Assembly: GCA_030142905.1 (NCBI GenBank)
Contig: JASJOG010000153.1
Location: forward strand, 753,620 to 817,619
DNA: 64,000 nt
Origin: Heliopora coerulea
Taxonomy: Eukaryota > Cnidaria > Anthozoa > Scleralcyonacea > Helioporidae
Direction: 5' to 3'
The first letter of the stretch is position 1; the number at the start of each line of letters is the position of its first letter. The translations under genes were made by a program, and so were the position numbers. This document shows positions 32,930 to 45,600 of the stretch, piece by piece. The notes beneath the pieces were generated by a model, which was not told the DNA's origin, ran no database searches, and worked only from the letters and a program-made list of their open reading frames with translations.

Positions 32930-35900
32930 ATGGATGGTGAGGATTCAGCTAAATCTCAGTGTAGTAAACCTCGTGGGGGACAATACTGTGTTGCAGGATG
33001 TACAAGTGGAGAGAGCTGTACCAATAGTCAACATACTTTGGGCATATTGATGCATAGTTTCCCAAAAGTGGATAAAGTTTGTCCAAAAACATTATGCAAA
33101 CTTTGTTCCTTTGCCATTTTCACAACTTTGCTCAATGCACTTCGAAGATTCGGCATTTACAGCAACAGCACAAATAGCAGAGTCGTTGGGCATGAGAAGG
33201 AGATTGTGCAAAAATGCTGTACCAACTGTGGATAGGATTACTGGGGTTCCAAGTTGTTCACAAGAAAAGACATCAGACCGTGAACACAGACAGGTACATT
33301 TCCTTAACCTCATGTGAATAAATACTTTTTTCCACCATAGTTCGAATAATTTGATCTTTATACTAAATGAATGTCGTTTCCAACAGATTTTGTGTCGCAT
33401 ATCGGATGTAAGGAAGAGAAGCGTGTAGTCCTGTCTATTCAGGAGATGAAGGCGCAGGACAATTGGTATTAGAGAGTGAAGAAAAGTCAAGTGCGAGTAA
33501 ACATACTGAAGTATTGACTGATAAGCCTTGTGAAAACTGCAAAACCCTCAAGAAGGAAGTGATCCAGGTTAAAAAAAAAAGTTAGTTGGTTGAAAAGATT
33601 AAAGAGTACCCTTCGTGAAAAAATAAAACAGGCAAGAACTGTGTAAAATTTTTAAATTTTGCTATTTTAGTAACTGAGCATGAAATTTATATATGGTGCA
33701 CTTCCTGAGAAAAAGCTAACTAGCTCGATGTTCTTTATGGCACAGGGTTTGGATTCCACATCAGAAGAAGAAGAGGAAGAAGAAAGTGAAACAAACACAA
33801 GTCAAACCAATGGTGACCTTGATAAATTGGATGTTTTTGATGCTTGTGAATCTGTTGACGGTGATGGCGATATGGATTGGAAATTTTCTGAAGAATCCTC
33901 TCAGACAGATGATGATGATGAAGATACTGATGAAGGCGATTTGACCAACATTTAAAGTAATATAATATCAGTAAACATTTTATTTAAAAAAAAATTAATT
34001 ATTAATGTTGTGTGACTGCTCATTTGTTATTATAGATCAGAAACTCCTTATATTGTTTTTCATCTTTTGTGTTCAATTTCAATAAGGACATACTTCATCC
34101 ATCAGACAGAGTTCCTATTTCCACCTGTTTTGCTACACTGGGAAAAGTATCACAGAGCCCTTATTGAGAAGATCGAGAGAGTAAAGAATGCAACTTGGTG
34201 TGGTGATGGGCACTTTGACTCAATGGGGCATAATACTAAATATGGTGTCTACACTATGTTTTGTAACACCATCTTAAAAATTGTTCACTTTGATCTTAGA
34301 CAGGTAAACTGCAATTTTTCAGATTATATTTTATTTTAAAGAATATGTAGAATCTTTGTCAGTCTCTGCTATGTGGTACTGTTTTTAATCTGACAGAGTT
34401 TCGTAGCTGCTAAATTCCTCTTATTTTGCTTAGACATAATTATACATTTTTCATTTCTTTTCAGTCAAACCAGTCAGGCAGTAGCAATGCCATGGAATTG
34501 GATGGTGCTCAGCACTCCTTCAGGTTTCTGAAAGAAGGACTACAGATTCCTATTTTCATCAGTGACCGTCACAAGCGAATTGCCAAATGGATATGTACAA
34601 GTGAAAGAGGGACAAAACATTTTAATGATTTATGGCATGTATCAAAAGGACTTGCCAAAAAGATTAGGAAAGCCAGCAAACAGAATGGATGTGGGATATT
34701 GAATGTTTGGATGAAAGGCATCAGGAACCACTTGTATTGGAGTGCTATGTCAACAAAGATGGGTTATGCTGAGATGACAGTGGCAAAATGGAAATCTATT
34801 GTGTAACATGTGACCAACAAGCATGATGATCACCCAGATCAGCTGTTCAAAGCATGTGCCCATGGTGAACTTGAGGAATGTTTATGGCTTCAAGTAGGTA
34901 AGTTCTTTTGGGTTGTTAGATGCATTTTTAATTTTCTCTAATGTCAGAACATTGTGAAATTTAGTATTAAATTACATGTGCATGTATATGAGAAAACAAA
35001 GCATTTAATTCTTCTAATGATAACTACATTTGTTCTTTTTAAACAGGTACAAAAGCATATCACCAGCTCCCTGCAACTTTGCTTGAGAAAAGAAATGTAA
35101 ATGGCATTTCAAACCTATCGTCAGAAGCCCAAACAAGCTGCCTCGAGGGGTTCCAGTCAACATTGAATAATTGGCACCCAAAGATGACACACTTTTCTTG
35201 GATTGGAACATATTGCAGGTAAATTCTCAGATGTTGTTCGTAGGGCAGAGGCAATACATTTTGTTGAAGCCAATGAAAGTGTTTGAAAATTAATGCCATG
35301 TTTCCATGAAGCTATACCTTTGTCCATTTATGGCAGTCAATTTAAGTGGCCTGATTTTTTTCCCCATTACTGTTTCTTCAATTATACAATTCTTTCAACC
35401 TGACAACTTTTATTTAGGCATGCAGTTGCAGTCCTTCACTTCAATGAAAATCTTCAAAGAGAACCCAAAAAAACAATAGACGGGAGGACTCTTATTTCAG
35501 TGTTATCTATCCGAAGTTTAAACTTGGTGAAGAAGTTGTCAGAAAAGTTGCATCACTGCCATCATACAGTGAGTAAAATGAAACAGAAATGGGGTTAACA
35601 TTAGATGCTCAAGCATCATCTTGTTTTGTCAGCCATTGAAATAAAATGAATTTCAAATTTATGCTTTTGGGTTATGTAAATGAAATTAAAAAAGTTTTCT
35701 TGGAAACCTCACCAAAAATGTTGGGTACAGTGTTGGCTAGGTACAAGGACAATGCCCCAGAGATGAAGCCATCAAGCACCAGTTGGAGAGAATACAGCAG
35801 GCTTCCACTTCACTACTCCCTACTGGTAACAATATTTTTGTATACAAAACATTTAACAAAATTAATTTTACACATGTAAGTTCAAGGTTTTTGACCGTGT

Positions 35901-36175
35901 TTGACAAAACAAGTTTAAAATGCCTCAGTTTAATTACAAAACTCTTGGTTAGATTACATTTATAATTTAATAATTTAACATATACTTGTATTTAAATTGC
36001 AGAACACGAACAAGACAGACTGCAAAACCTACAAACTCTGGAACAAACATCAGATGTTGAGCCAACAGCAAAAAAAGCACAGTTGTGTAGATGGTGCAAG
36101 AACCATATGAAAGGTCATCCCAGAAATCACTGCCCGAATACTACTCCTGACACAAATTCTAACCAGAGTAAATAA
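32930..36175 (+). pseudogene. THAP-domain Kolobok transposase, multi-exon, decayed
   Basis: Exon 1 (32930-33293) encodes a THAP zinc finger (YCVAGC, HSFPK, then after a frame change near 33080 QLCSMHFEDSAF and NAVP). Later exons: an acidic linker (about 33680-33955), a core exon ending 34303 with WCGDGHFDSMGHNTKYG, and 34465-34897 with ISDRHKRIAKW and LWHVSKGLAKKI. Smaller exons follow at 35047-35218 and from 35418, and a terminal CRWCKNHMKGHPRNHC zinc knuckle at about 36085-36135. Donors and acceptors are canonical at each listed border. Damage includes the THAP frameshift and an in-frame TAA at about 34803. Catalytic Asp residues appear kept, but the protein cannot be made whole. Confidence 0.7.
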
Positions 36176-36733
36176 CAAAACAGTTTCTTCAGTCAACTAG
36201 GTAGTTATCCAAGTGAGTAGGATAAGGTGATAAAGGACACAATTGCTCCTCAATGGGTTAAAACATCTAAGACCTTGCTTGAGCAGATGCATACCCCTGA
36301 TGCTGTGCATGTTGCTCTACAGGAAACCTCATTCTTTTATTTGTGTATATACACAAAGGTAAAGGTCGAGAATTCTCCCAACCAAGAGAACCACATGTAT
36401 GCAACTGCTCTAGGATGCTTGTAACCAAAGAATATTAAGTGAAAATATTAAAAAAATAATTAAAAGTGATTTTATGAGAACACGATGAATTTAAAATCCA
36501 GCGCCAGTAGACAGTTTCAAAAAATACTAACATCTTAAGAATTCCAGGTTTGAGTACACAACAACATACCACAAGACGAATTTACTACGTTAATTTTATG
36601 CTAAAAACAACCTAAAAATTCTAGTCCAATGCTTATAGTTTTAATCTGTAGGTGTAAAAGGCTGTTGCTGTTATTGCACTCACTCGTTCATACTTTGTCC
36701 AGCTTGTCTTTTGTATGATCAACCATTTTTATC

Positions 36734-37267
36734 TCACAACAGTGGTGCAACGGTCTTCAGTACAGTTGGGTGAGTTATGGCAATATAATCTTCATGCTCG
36801 GTCACCCAGTTTATCTTCTCTATACTGCAATCAAATGTTAACTGATAGAGGGCAGGACCAACCTCTCCAGAACATCTGAATTCCAAGGCATCAGCAAGGA
36901 ACTGGGTGCTGCACATCCTACAAGTGCACCTACAATCAAACAACAAAAGATTTCATGAAACCAGAACATTATTATCGATCATATTCGCTTGTAAAAAATG
37001 CATTATGTGGTTTAATAAAATTACCTACCATTGATTAACTGAAATATTTCCGTCAAATCTTGACTCTAAAGTATCAGGAAAAATACCGTCGACGTCTTGT
37101 TCAACATTCAGTACTTCTTGCCCGGGAACAGCTAATGGTTCATTCTCATAGGGGATTGCGTTTGAATTGACAATAAGCATATCTTCTTCCCCTGCATCAT
37201 TATGTAAATTTTCTTGCGACAAATTGGTAGCTACACTTTCCTTGCTTTCACTGCTTGATGAACTCAT
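36734..37267 (-). CDS. Two-exon protein with P2X7-receptor cytoplasmic (ballast)-like domain
   Basis: Exon 1 is 37267-37029, with donor GTAGGT. Exon 2 is 36929-36734, with acceptor TTTGATTGTAG. The joined length is 435 bases, an exact open frame of 144 residues. The first 75 residues are Ser-, Glu- and Asp-rich and disordered. The rest carries WCTCRMC, a further CSG, WVTEHEDYIAITHP and a Val/Leu C-terminus. This is the order of the Cys-rich cytoplasmic domain of P2X7 receptors and its stand-alone invertebrate relatives (WCxCxxC, then W-I-T-E-H). It has no membrane segment, so it is not a receptor. It lies inside the Kolobok ends, shares the mirrored CRE-like promoter, and is undamaged while the transposase is broken. 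Confidence 0.7.
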
Positions 37268-37509
37268 GTTTAAACAAAATGATCATCGAACCATGCACAC
37301 TTCCATCCTCACTATGACGTCACAAAGGCATGGACCAATCCAGATAAAATTCGCAAATACTGAGCAATTTTAATTGACAAAATCAGTATCTCCTCGTTTC
37401 TCAATTTATATGTGTGGTATACCAAATTAATCAGAAAAGATTGAACTATAATACTATGATAAAATGAAGTTTTTGAAAATTTCAGTGCATTTATAAGCAC
37501 TTTAACAGC

Positions 37510-39270
37510 TTCTCTATAAAACTCCAAAATTAAATAAAGTAACAATCATCTCTGATTTTTAATAGCTTTTTTATTTATTAATATTCATATAATTTACAAC
37601 AAAATTATAGGTTTCACACTTTCTAATCATTTCCCAACAACTAAAATTACATTGGTTATAATTAACACATGTCAATCAGTACTTCAACATTAACACTACA
37701 TTTGTTCCACCATTTTTCATGTTTATATGTATTTTGAACTCTTGAACCTGATTCCTATAAAGCATGCAGTTCTGTTTCTTCATCTAATAAATTTTTTAAG
37801 ATCACAATACAAATTTGAATCACTTTATATTCTTGTAATAAATGTAAATTAAATACTGGTAATTTTTAAAGGTGTGTTGTTGATTTTACACATTTGTGAG
37901 GAGGATTTTTTTTTTTAACTTGTTATCAGAACTAATGCTGTACAGGGTGGTACAAAAAATGTTATGTCTAATATTAATTAGTTTACTGAACTCTGTTCTT
38001 TGTGTGAAATCCAAACTTTTGTTTTATAAATTTTAACTACTTCTGTACATGCAAATGAAGATCACGAGATTCCTCTGAAAAGGACGAATTTGATATTTCT
38101 AAATTCATAAATTTGGTGTGTTACAATTTAGAATCGTGTTTTAAAACATCAAAACTAAGTATGTGTTAGGCACATACCTTATAGTAAATATCATAAAGTA
38201 ACTTAACGAATGCACTAACATTTTTACACTGTCTGCATGCCACCATAAATCTTATATTAATCCTTCAATCACATGTTTTAAAGTAATTAATGTGTCTTTA
38301 GTTTCAAGCACAACAGTCTCTATAATGTAAACCCTGACATTTACACTGACATTGAATAATTTGGAACAGACTTGTCAAACTTGATAACTATGAATTTTCC
38401 CAGTTTTAACAAAATACAAAACTCATATTCCATAATATAAGCAGTTCTTTACAAATACATTTTACCTTGTTCATTTTTAATTAACTAAAATGTTCTTTGG
38501 TAATTTGGTTGTATATGAAAAAAATTATCAGATTGACTTCATTTTAAAAAATGTATTATGGAAATTATAGGAGATCACAATCTAGAATTTTAAAATGACT
38601 TTTGTGTCTTCCACATGAATCGCCAAGAGGATCTGTATGATCAAAATTCATTGTTTTCAATTAAACAGTATTCTCTTAATACATAATTATATCGATCATT
38701 AAAAAGTTTTATAGTAAACTTTTGCTTGTACAGATTTCATTACAAGTATTTTAATGGTATTACAGTTGTAAATTTTTGTTTTTGTATTATAAAGGAAAGG
38801 GTAAAATTTGCATATGAAATTAACATAATTACAATAGTTTTGACAACCCACATACCAGGATTAAAACCAGTTTATTTCCCCATATTGTCATTTTATCAAT
38901 ATAATGATAGTTTTTGGGTAATTAACCAATTTGTAAGTTTATTCAAATGTTATGCCTCTATGAATACAAAGGGTGAAATATATGATTTGTTACTAAGTAT
39001 TGTAGGTGGAACTTATCATATATTACATTTAAACAATAACACGATGTTTATGTTGTAAATCACATTGTAGGAGTGTAAAAATACAAATACTGTATATATA
39101 ATACTATTAATAATCAACTTGGTACAAGTTCCATGTATCCATTACCATTGTAACTGTAGAATCTTTAGTCATGATTGAATCTCAAGTTTTGTTTCCACTA
39201 TCTGATACATTTCACCAAAGTGCATTGTGGTATACTACATATGGCGTCGTTGTCGAAAGTTTTTGTGGTG
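37510..39270. other. AT-rich sequence without recognised genes
   Basis: Nothing supported on either strand. The 110-codon frame at 38726-39058 has no recognisable motif and a composition like its surroundings. Confidence 0.3.
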
Positions 39271-39277
39271 AAAAGTC

Positions 39278-40039
39278 ATGCCTCCAAAAAGTGAATTCAC
39301 ATGGACAGATAAAGAAACCGAACTACTTTTATCTGTAGCTCTTGAATACAAAACAGGAAAATAAACTTCTGGAATTGACTGGGAATCAGTGCGTACAAAA
39401 TACAAAGATATTTCAATGAAAGTAAAAGAAGCCTATCCATACAACCAAGAGGAAATGCACCCACATGATGGCAACAAATTTACAAAGGAAAAGATCAGCA
39501 GCCGCTTTAAATATCTTAAATCTAAGTATAGAAAGGCTGTCGACAATGGTAGAAGTGGTGGAGATAGAGTAGTGGCAATATTTTATCAGGTATGTTGTGA
39601 TATTTGGAGTGCAAAGTATGGTCAGTGGAGTAGAAACCCTCCTGGAATTAGACGAGGATATGGGTGAAAATAACACACAACAAATGGACGAATTGGAAAC
39701 ACCCGGTAATGCACTCGGTGAAAGAGAAAATGCCGACAGTCACTACAAAAGAAAGTTGCTTGCTCAGATAGCTGATGGCAAGAACAGGAAATTGTCAAAA
39801 CCATTGTTGCTGAGACCCAGATTCTTGTATGCATGAAAGAAGAGCATGAAATGAACAAGAAACTGTTTGATAAAATGGATAGAATGGATAAGACCATGCA
39901 AGAAAGTATGGGAGCATTTTCTGGCAATGTTCAGAGCCTTAACCAAACACTAGTTGGAGGGTTTGCAATGTTAAGAGATATAATGCAGCAAACTGGTCCA
40001 TCATATCTTTACACTTTTCCAAGTATGCAAAGTGGTTAG
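39278..40039 (+). pseudogene. Myb/SANT-like protein of a PIF/Harbinger transposon
   Basis: From ATG 39278 the frame gives a Myb/SANT-type trihelix (FTWTDKETELLLSVALEYK, IDWESVRTKY, then ISSRFKYLKSKYRKAV). Damage: an in-frame TAA at 39362-39364, a frame change near 39600, and another near 39830 before the C-terminal helix (MDRMDKTMQESMGAF). Harbinger elements need this second protein to carry the transposase to DNA. The cognate transposase remnant lies at 43534-44270 on the opposite strand, with later insertions between. Confidence 0.6.
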
Positions 40040-40191
40040 TTGTTTACCATCTTGTGAATATTAAAAGTAAACCTCCAAACAGTATATTTATTCATGTTCA
40101 CAGTTACTGTTCCATTATTACCAACTTGTGTTAACAACTGTCATAGCATATTGTACTTGTTTGGCAGTTTTTATTTAAAATGCTATGCACC

Positions 40192-40342
<151 letters not shown>

Positions 40343-40693
40343 GTAGCTGTTTGGTCTCTGAAAAGGAGAGTGCTCAATACAAAGGTGTAGAGCTTTAATA
40401 GTCTATTTGGTTAATGTCTAAGCTTTGAGTAACTGGTGTTTCATGCTTATGTGATCATCAGACGACTAATTACATTTAACTATGTTGTCCCTTTTATGCT
40501 CTTCAGGGCACGATGGCATCGTCCTTCAGGAATTTGTTAATTGTCCGGTGGTGTCTTTATAGTTGCAGACAAGGAATTTGTTTATGTGATGGCAATTCGA
40601 CAGCAGTTCGTTTCTTTTGTTTAGGAGTGGGATATTTTGGAAAATTATGAGATACTTCTCGGTGAGGCAAAGGTTGCATCGCTGGGACCCATT

Positions 40694-41337
40694 TCAGAAG
40701 GTAGGAACTTTGTTGAGGATGGACCATCGTATGTTGGTGTTGTGAAGATTACTGTCACGTAGATCCCAAACATGTTTTGAGAGTTCTGTGGAGTTTGCCT
40801 TGCTGCAGTATTTCAGGGAGTTTCGGTGTTTGTACAGCCTATTTTTAAAAGTAAGTTTGGTTAGTCCTATGTAGTTTATGGGTTTGCTGGTCTTGTCGTT
40901 GGTGATTTCTGCTCTGTAAATGATACTTTTGCTCAGACACTTTCCTTGGAGCAAGCACAATTCTTTCTCTCTACAGTTGCATTTTGGTGTGTTGTTTTGT
41001 GGTTCAGGGTGAAGGACCTTGTGGTTATGGGACTTAACGACATTTGACATGTTGGGCATACAACCATAACTCACCTTCATGGAGTTTCTATCGAAGATTT
41101 TATTAAGTGTTTGTCTACAAGCAAGAGAAACTTTCTTCCTATGTTAGTTCTGATGTTGGTACTGTAGGGGGGGTTGAACCTGGGGTTGTGATTTATGGGT
41201 GGCTTGTACTTGATCCTCTCATTGAATCCACTTGCTTTAAGTGCTTCATTGTTGTATGGAGCTGTGCTGTTGAAAATTTCTTTCATGGCAGATATTTTGC
41301 TAATTCTTTTCCTGATGTTTTGTGGGAGTTGTGTCAT
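40694..41337 (-). pseudogene. Penelope-like GIY-YIG region, left arm
   Basis: Frames 41337-41077 and 41080-40694 read: LPQNIRKRISKIS, a GRKFLLLVDKHL segment, then KVSYGCMPNM, a CNCREKELCLLQGKC zinc-like block, the YIGLT motif, and TELSKHVWDL. This is the linker and GIY-YIG endonuclease of a Penelope-like element, broken once near 41078. Confidence 0.7.
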
Positions 41338-41981
41338 GCTCAGTGGGTGTATTGTGGATGGTCGTTTGGTTTTCCGTACGGTCTATATGAGGCTTCATTA
41401 AGGTTCAAAGAGATGTCTAAAAGTTTACTTCTTTCAGGTTGCATTGGATAGTTATTTTGAGTCCTAGTTGCTTAAAGATCTCAATTATTTCTTTTCTGAT
41501 GTGGTCACTGGTTTGACTGCTGATGTTTCAGAAAGCGGCTAGGTCATAGTCGTGGTGTAGACCGAATTCTGCGTCTTTGCATTTCTTGGATAGAATCGAC
41601 AAGATGTAGATTCCGACTAGCTCACAGGCCTTGGTGCTAGTTGGAATCTACATCTTGTCAATTCTATCCAAGTAATATGAAGATGCAGAGTTCAGTCTAC
41701 ACGGTGACGATGGCCTAGCCGCTTTCTGAAACATCAGCAGTTGAGCCAGTGACCGCATCAGAAAAGAAATAATCAAGATCTTTAAGCAACTAATACTCAA
41801 AATAACTATTCAATGCAACCTGAACAAAGTAAACTTTTTAGACATCTCTCTGAACCTTAACGAAGCCTCATATAGACCGTACCAAAAACCAAACAACCAT
41901 CCACAGAAACTCTAACCACCCACCGAGCATAATCAAACAACTCCCACAAAACATTGGGAAAAGAATTAGTGAAATATCTGC

Positions 41982-42660
41982 ATGAAAGAAATTTTCAACA
42001 ATGAAGCACTTAAAGCCAGTGGATTCAACGAGAAGATCAAGTACGAGCTACCTGTAAATCACAACCCCAACGCCAAGCACAACAGAAAGAGAAACATCAT
42101 CTGGTTCAGAACTAATGTAGGAAAAAAGTTTCTCCTGCTTGTAGACAAACACTTCCCAAAAGGACACAAACTTAATAAAATCTTCAATAGAAACTTCATG
42201 AAGGTAAGCTACAGTCGAATGCCCAACAAGTTAAACATTGTTGAGTCCCATAACCACAAGGTCCTTCACCCTGAACCAGAAAACAATGCAACTGTAGGGA
42301 GAAAGAATTGTGCCCACTCCAAGGAAAGTGTCTGAGCAAAAGTATCATTCACAGAGCAGAAATCACCAATGACAAGACCAGCAAACCCATAAACTACATA
42401 CGACTAACTGAACTTACTTTTAAAGATAGGCTGTACAGACACTGAAACTCCCTGAAACACCACAGTAAGGGAAACTCCACAGAACTCTCGAAATACATTT
42501 GGAATATATGTGACAGTAATCTTCACAACACCAACATACAATGGTCCATCCTCAACAAAGCTCCTACCTTCCAAAATGGGTCCCAGCGATGCAACCTTTG
42601 CCTCACCGAGAAGTATCACATAATTTTCCAAAATATCCCACTCCTAAACAAAAGAAACGA
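41982..42660 (+). pseudogene. Penelope-like GIY-YIG region, right arm
   Basis: The plus-strand copy of the same region. The frame 41982-42335 includes NIIWFRTNVGKKFLLLVDKH and KVSYSRMPNKL, then breaks. The endonuclease part continues in pieces to about 42660 (STELSKYIW equivalent at about 42475). Its lesions differ from those of the left arm, so the two arms have decayed independently since they were joined. Confidence 0.6.
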
Positions 42661-43533
42661 ACTGCTGTCAAATTGCGTCAGATAAACAAATTCCTCCTCT
42701 GCAACTATGAAGACACACTGCTAGACAATTAACAAATTCCTCAAATTCCTGAAGGATGACACCATTGTGCCCTGAAGAGCATAAAAAGGACAATGTAGTT
42801 AAATGTAATTAGTCATCTGATGATTGCATAAGCATGAAACATTGTGTAATGGCAGTTGCTCAAAGCTCAGACATTAACCAAATAGTCTATATATATATAC
42901 ATTTTTTTTTTTTTTTTTCTAAAAGTCAACTTTTATTATAGCCCCTTCTTCAGAAGCAAATTATGTTGGTGAAGGGCACTCGGTTATTGGTAATATTTTG
43001 GTTCAATTGATGGCACTGATGTGGCACAACCAACACCAAGGGATAGATTTTGAATTAGTAAGCTTGATACCCAAATGCTGTTAGGATTAAATTTGATAGG
43101 GGTTTAATGGGCTATTATGGATTGTTTATAAAAGGATTGTTATTGTTTTTTTGTAAAATAAGTTACTTTATCTGATTTTGCTTATATAAGTAGATGCCCC
43201 CCTTGTAATTTGATTCTGGCCTAGGGGCTTAGCCCAGAAACGTTATATAATAAAACTTCATTTTTTGAAGAGAAGCTTAATATTACTTAAAAAGAAGTGG
43301 GATGAGCAGGCTTGTGAAGATTATATATATATATACATATGTAAGTAATGTACAAAAAATATTTTTGATTGGTATTTTTGCCTTGTCTCATGATTTAGTT
43401 CTGTTACTTTTAGATAAATGTGTATATTAGTCATCAAAAGTTATAAAATTGCTGTCACACAAATTAAACTTTGTTATGTTTTTAAAATATCTCATTGCAG
43501 ATGTGGTATTTTCCTCAGTAATTCTGAAAATTT

Positions 43534-44270
43534 TTATTCTTGCCTTTTGCCAAGCTTCCCTTCAGAGGATCTAATAAAGACAGGTGCATAGTATTTCAAT
43601 GGATGGCTAAAAGTATGTTTACTGAAAAAGGAACAAACGAATTTTTTAGATTGTTGTTCTTGCAGGTCTCTAAGTTGCATGAAGCTGTCGATCAAAATAT
43701 TTGCTGAAAATACTTCTAACTCTCTTTCCTTCCACTTCATTTATTACATCTCCTGTGTACCTATGTGTATTTGTTGGAGGCTGAAATTCACAGTCATACT
43801 GAAGTCCAACATTATATGTGTTCTCATTTAAAGTTTCACCCTTCATTTCACAAAAGTTGTGAAGGACAAGCATGCATATATCAAAAGCAGTAGATCATCC
43901 AGGTTTATATCCATCAGTCTCTGCAAGGACCCGAATCTTCCTTTCAGATGATCAAATGCACATTCTATAACCAAAGAACTGTTTGCTAATGGTGTTGCCA
44001 CCAGCAGGGTACTCTTTCATTAAAAATGGAAGAAGATAGTATGCCGAGTCACCTATCATAACTACAGGTACAGGAGCTTCTCCTTCAACAATTGACCTTG
44101 GGCAGCTGGGTATAGTTTTGTTTAGCTCTGAGTTGGAAAAGATATGAGTGTAGTGTATACTGCCAGGCCATTTTATAACAACATCCAAAAATTTAAATTT
44201 GTGATCACATATAGCCTGTATGTTTACAGAGTATCATCCTTTTCACTTTGAAAGTCGGACACGGGTACAA
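43534..44270 (-). pseudogene. PIF/Harbinger transposase, DDE-domain fragments
   Basis: Fragments in order on the minus strand: an AICDHKFKFLDVVIKWPGS type start (about 44225-44170), 43952-44188 with PVVMIGDSAYYLLPFLMKEYP (second catalytic Asp), and 43670-43873 starting MLVLHNFCEMKGE (the conserved LHNFCE end of the domain). Stops and frame changes separate them. It pairs with the Myb/SANT remnant at 39278 to make one Harbinger element, now about 5 kb long because of the Penelope pair inserted in it. Confidence 0.7.
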
Positions 44271-44299
44271 CTGTAACCAATGACAAACATGGCCGGTTA

Positions 44300-45600
44300 C
44301 ATAGAAACAAAACCATTAGCTGGTTACAGTGGCAATGGATACATGGAAACGGGGCCTAAATTTGAGATATTTTATCCTGATGGTCCAGAAGAAATAATCA
44401 ACTCTTCTTGTTATTTTCTAGGCATGAAGCTTTAACTTGGAAAAATTATTTAAGATTTAAATGGGGAAGATGTCATCTTAGCACAAGATCTCATGCTTGC
44501 AACAAGTGTTGAAGACAGCATAATATATATGTATGCAGATATTCTCAAATCAAAATTATGTTTTGTGCTTAAAAAATTATCACAACAAAGGTAAAATAAT
44601 ATTATTATAATACAGCAGATCAGTATAGTTCAGGAACTAATTTATTCACAATGTAGAATCTTATCTCTCTTCTTAGATGTTGCATGAAAAAAGATTTTTA
44701 CAAAACAGGATACCAATGGAAATATAAAACTAGTAACTTCGAAAACAACATTTTTCACTCTACAACAATGTGATCTGTCAGCCATTATGCTCCAAATGTA
44801 AAAACACCACTCTATACATCAAATCAATGAGCTGTATTGTTAATTTAAATCCATTACTCAAAATAGACTGTATGCTTGCAAATAAAGTCATACCAGTTTT
44901 GTGTCTATTGCACATGTGCCAGTAGATACATTGCTGTCATGTTGGGTCAAAAGCATAAGGCAGTAACAATAGAACAATTCAGAACCAATCAAGTGGCAAA
45001 TCCAATGAACCGGGTAGTTAGAACTATTCAGGATGACTTGTGATGTGACTAGATCGTCAGCACATCGATTCTTCCTCATGGTCGTGATACTTCTGTTGAA
45101 GTTTTCAGCTTTATTATTAAGTAGAAATGAATGACATTTGTTACTGCAATTAGCAACTACAGTTCAAGCTAATAACACTGGTAAATGATATATAATATAA
45201 CAATATCATTTAATATATGATGTTATGAAATAAATAGAACACAGAGTCTGACAGTTTCACAATTGTTTATTATTCTTTGATTTATTTATGTTTTTCTAAT
45301 ACTGTATATGATAATGATATAATTTAATATTAAATAGTCTGCATTCATATATGGCGACCAGATTTTCTTCTCTTGTCGCCACTTGAGCAACTAAAAAAAA
45401 TTTATTTCAACCCCTGCAGAGATGATGAACGTTTACTGGGAAATTGAAAAGGAGTTGGTTCACCTGTACAACCACAAACGTACCAGAACTACTTTAACTT
45501 GTTAGGGACCAATGTTGATTATGAACACAAAATGCCCTGGCAGATGTGGTTACCATATCCCAAAAGATTTTGATAGCATTAAGAGGACTTAACTTCTCAT
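44300..45600. other. No recognised gene
   Basis: AT-rich, no supported frame or clear repeat, apart from possible residual Harbinger end sequence near 44260-44360. Confidence 0.3.

Larger units (their letters stand above)
32695..37501. mobile_element. Kolobok-type DNA transposon with two divergently placed genes
   Basis: The ends are AGTGCTTATGCACTGAAATT at 32695 and its complement (with a 4-base insertion) finishing at 37501. TTAA lies directly outside both ends (32691-32694 and 37502-37505), the Kolobok/piggyBac-type target duplication. Looser inverted similarity continues inward for over 200 bases to a TGACGTCATAGTGAGGA block (32881-32897, complement at about 37306-37322). A THAP-containing transposase gene on the plus strand and a P2X7-tail-like gene on the minus strand face inward. 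THAP plus TTAA is the hallmark of Kolobok. Confidence 0.8.
40398..42887. mobile_element. Second head-to-head pair of Penelope-like elements (1.2 kb arms)
   Basis: Left arm 40398-41622 (minus) and right arm about 41637-42887 (plus) are inverted copies over their whole length, with a loop of about 14 bases. The centre reads GACAAGATGTAGATTCC against its complement. Both arms encode the same C-terminal protein region of a Penelope-like element, different in sequence from the 20-24 kb family. Outer ends begin ATAGTCTATTTGGTTAATGT and its complement, flanked by AT repeats. Confidence 0.8.

Noticed and set aside
36734..37267. A P2X receptor gene
   Set aside because: No transmembrane segments or extracellular domain; only the Cys-rich tail-like domain is present, inside transposon ends.
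32695..37501. piggyBac element (because of TTAA)
   Set aside because: The encoded protein has a THAP finger and not the piggyBac DDD domain; Kolobok fits better.
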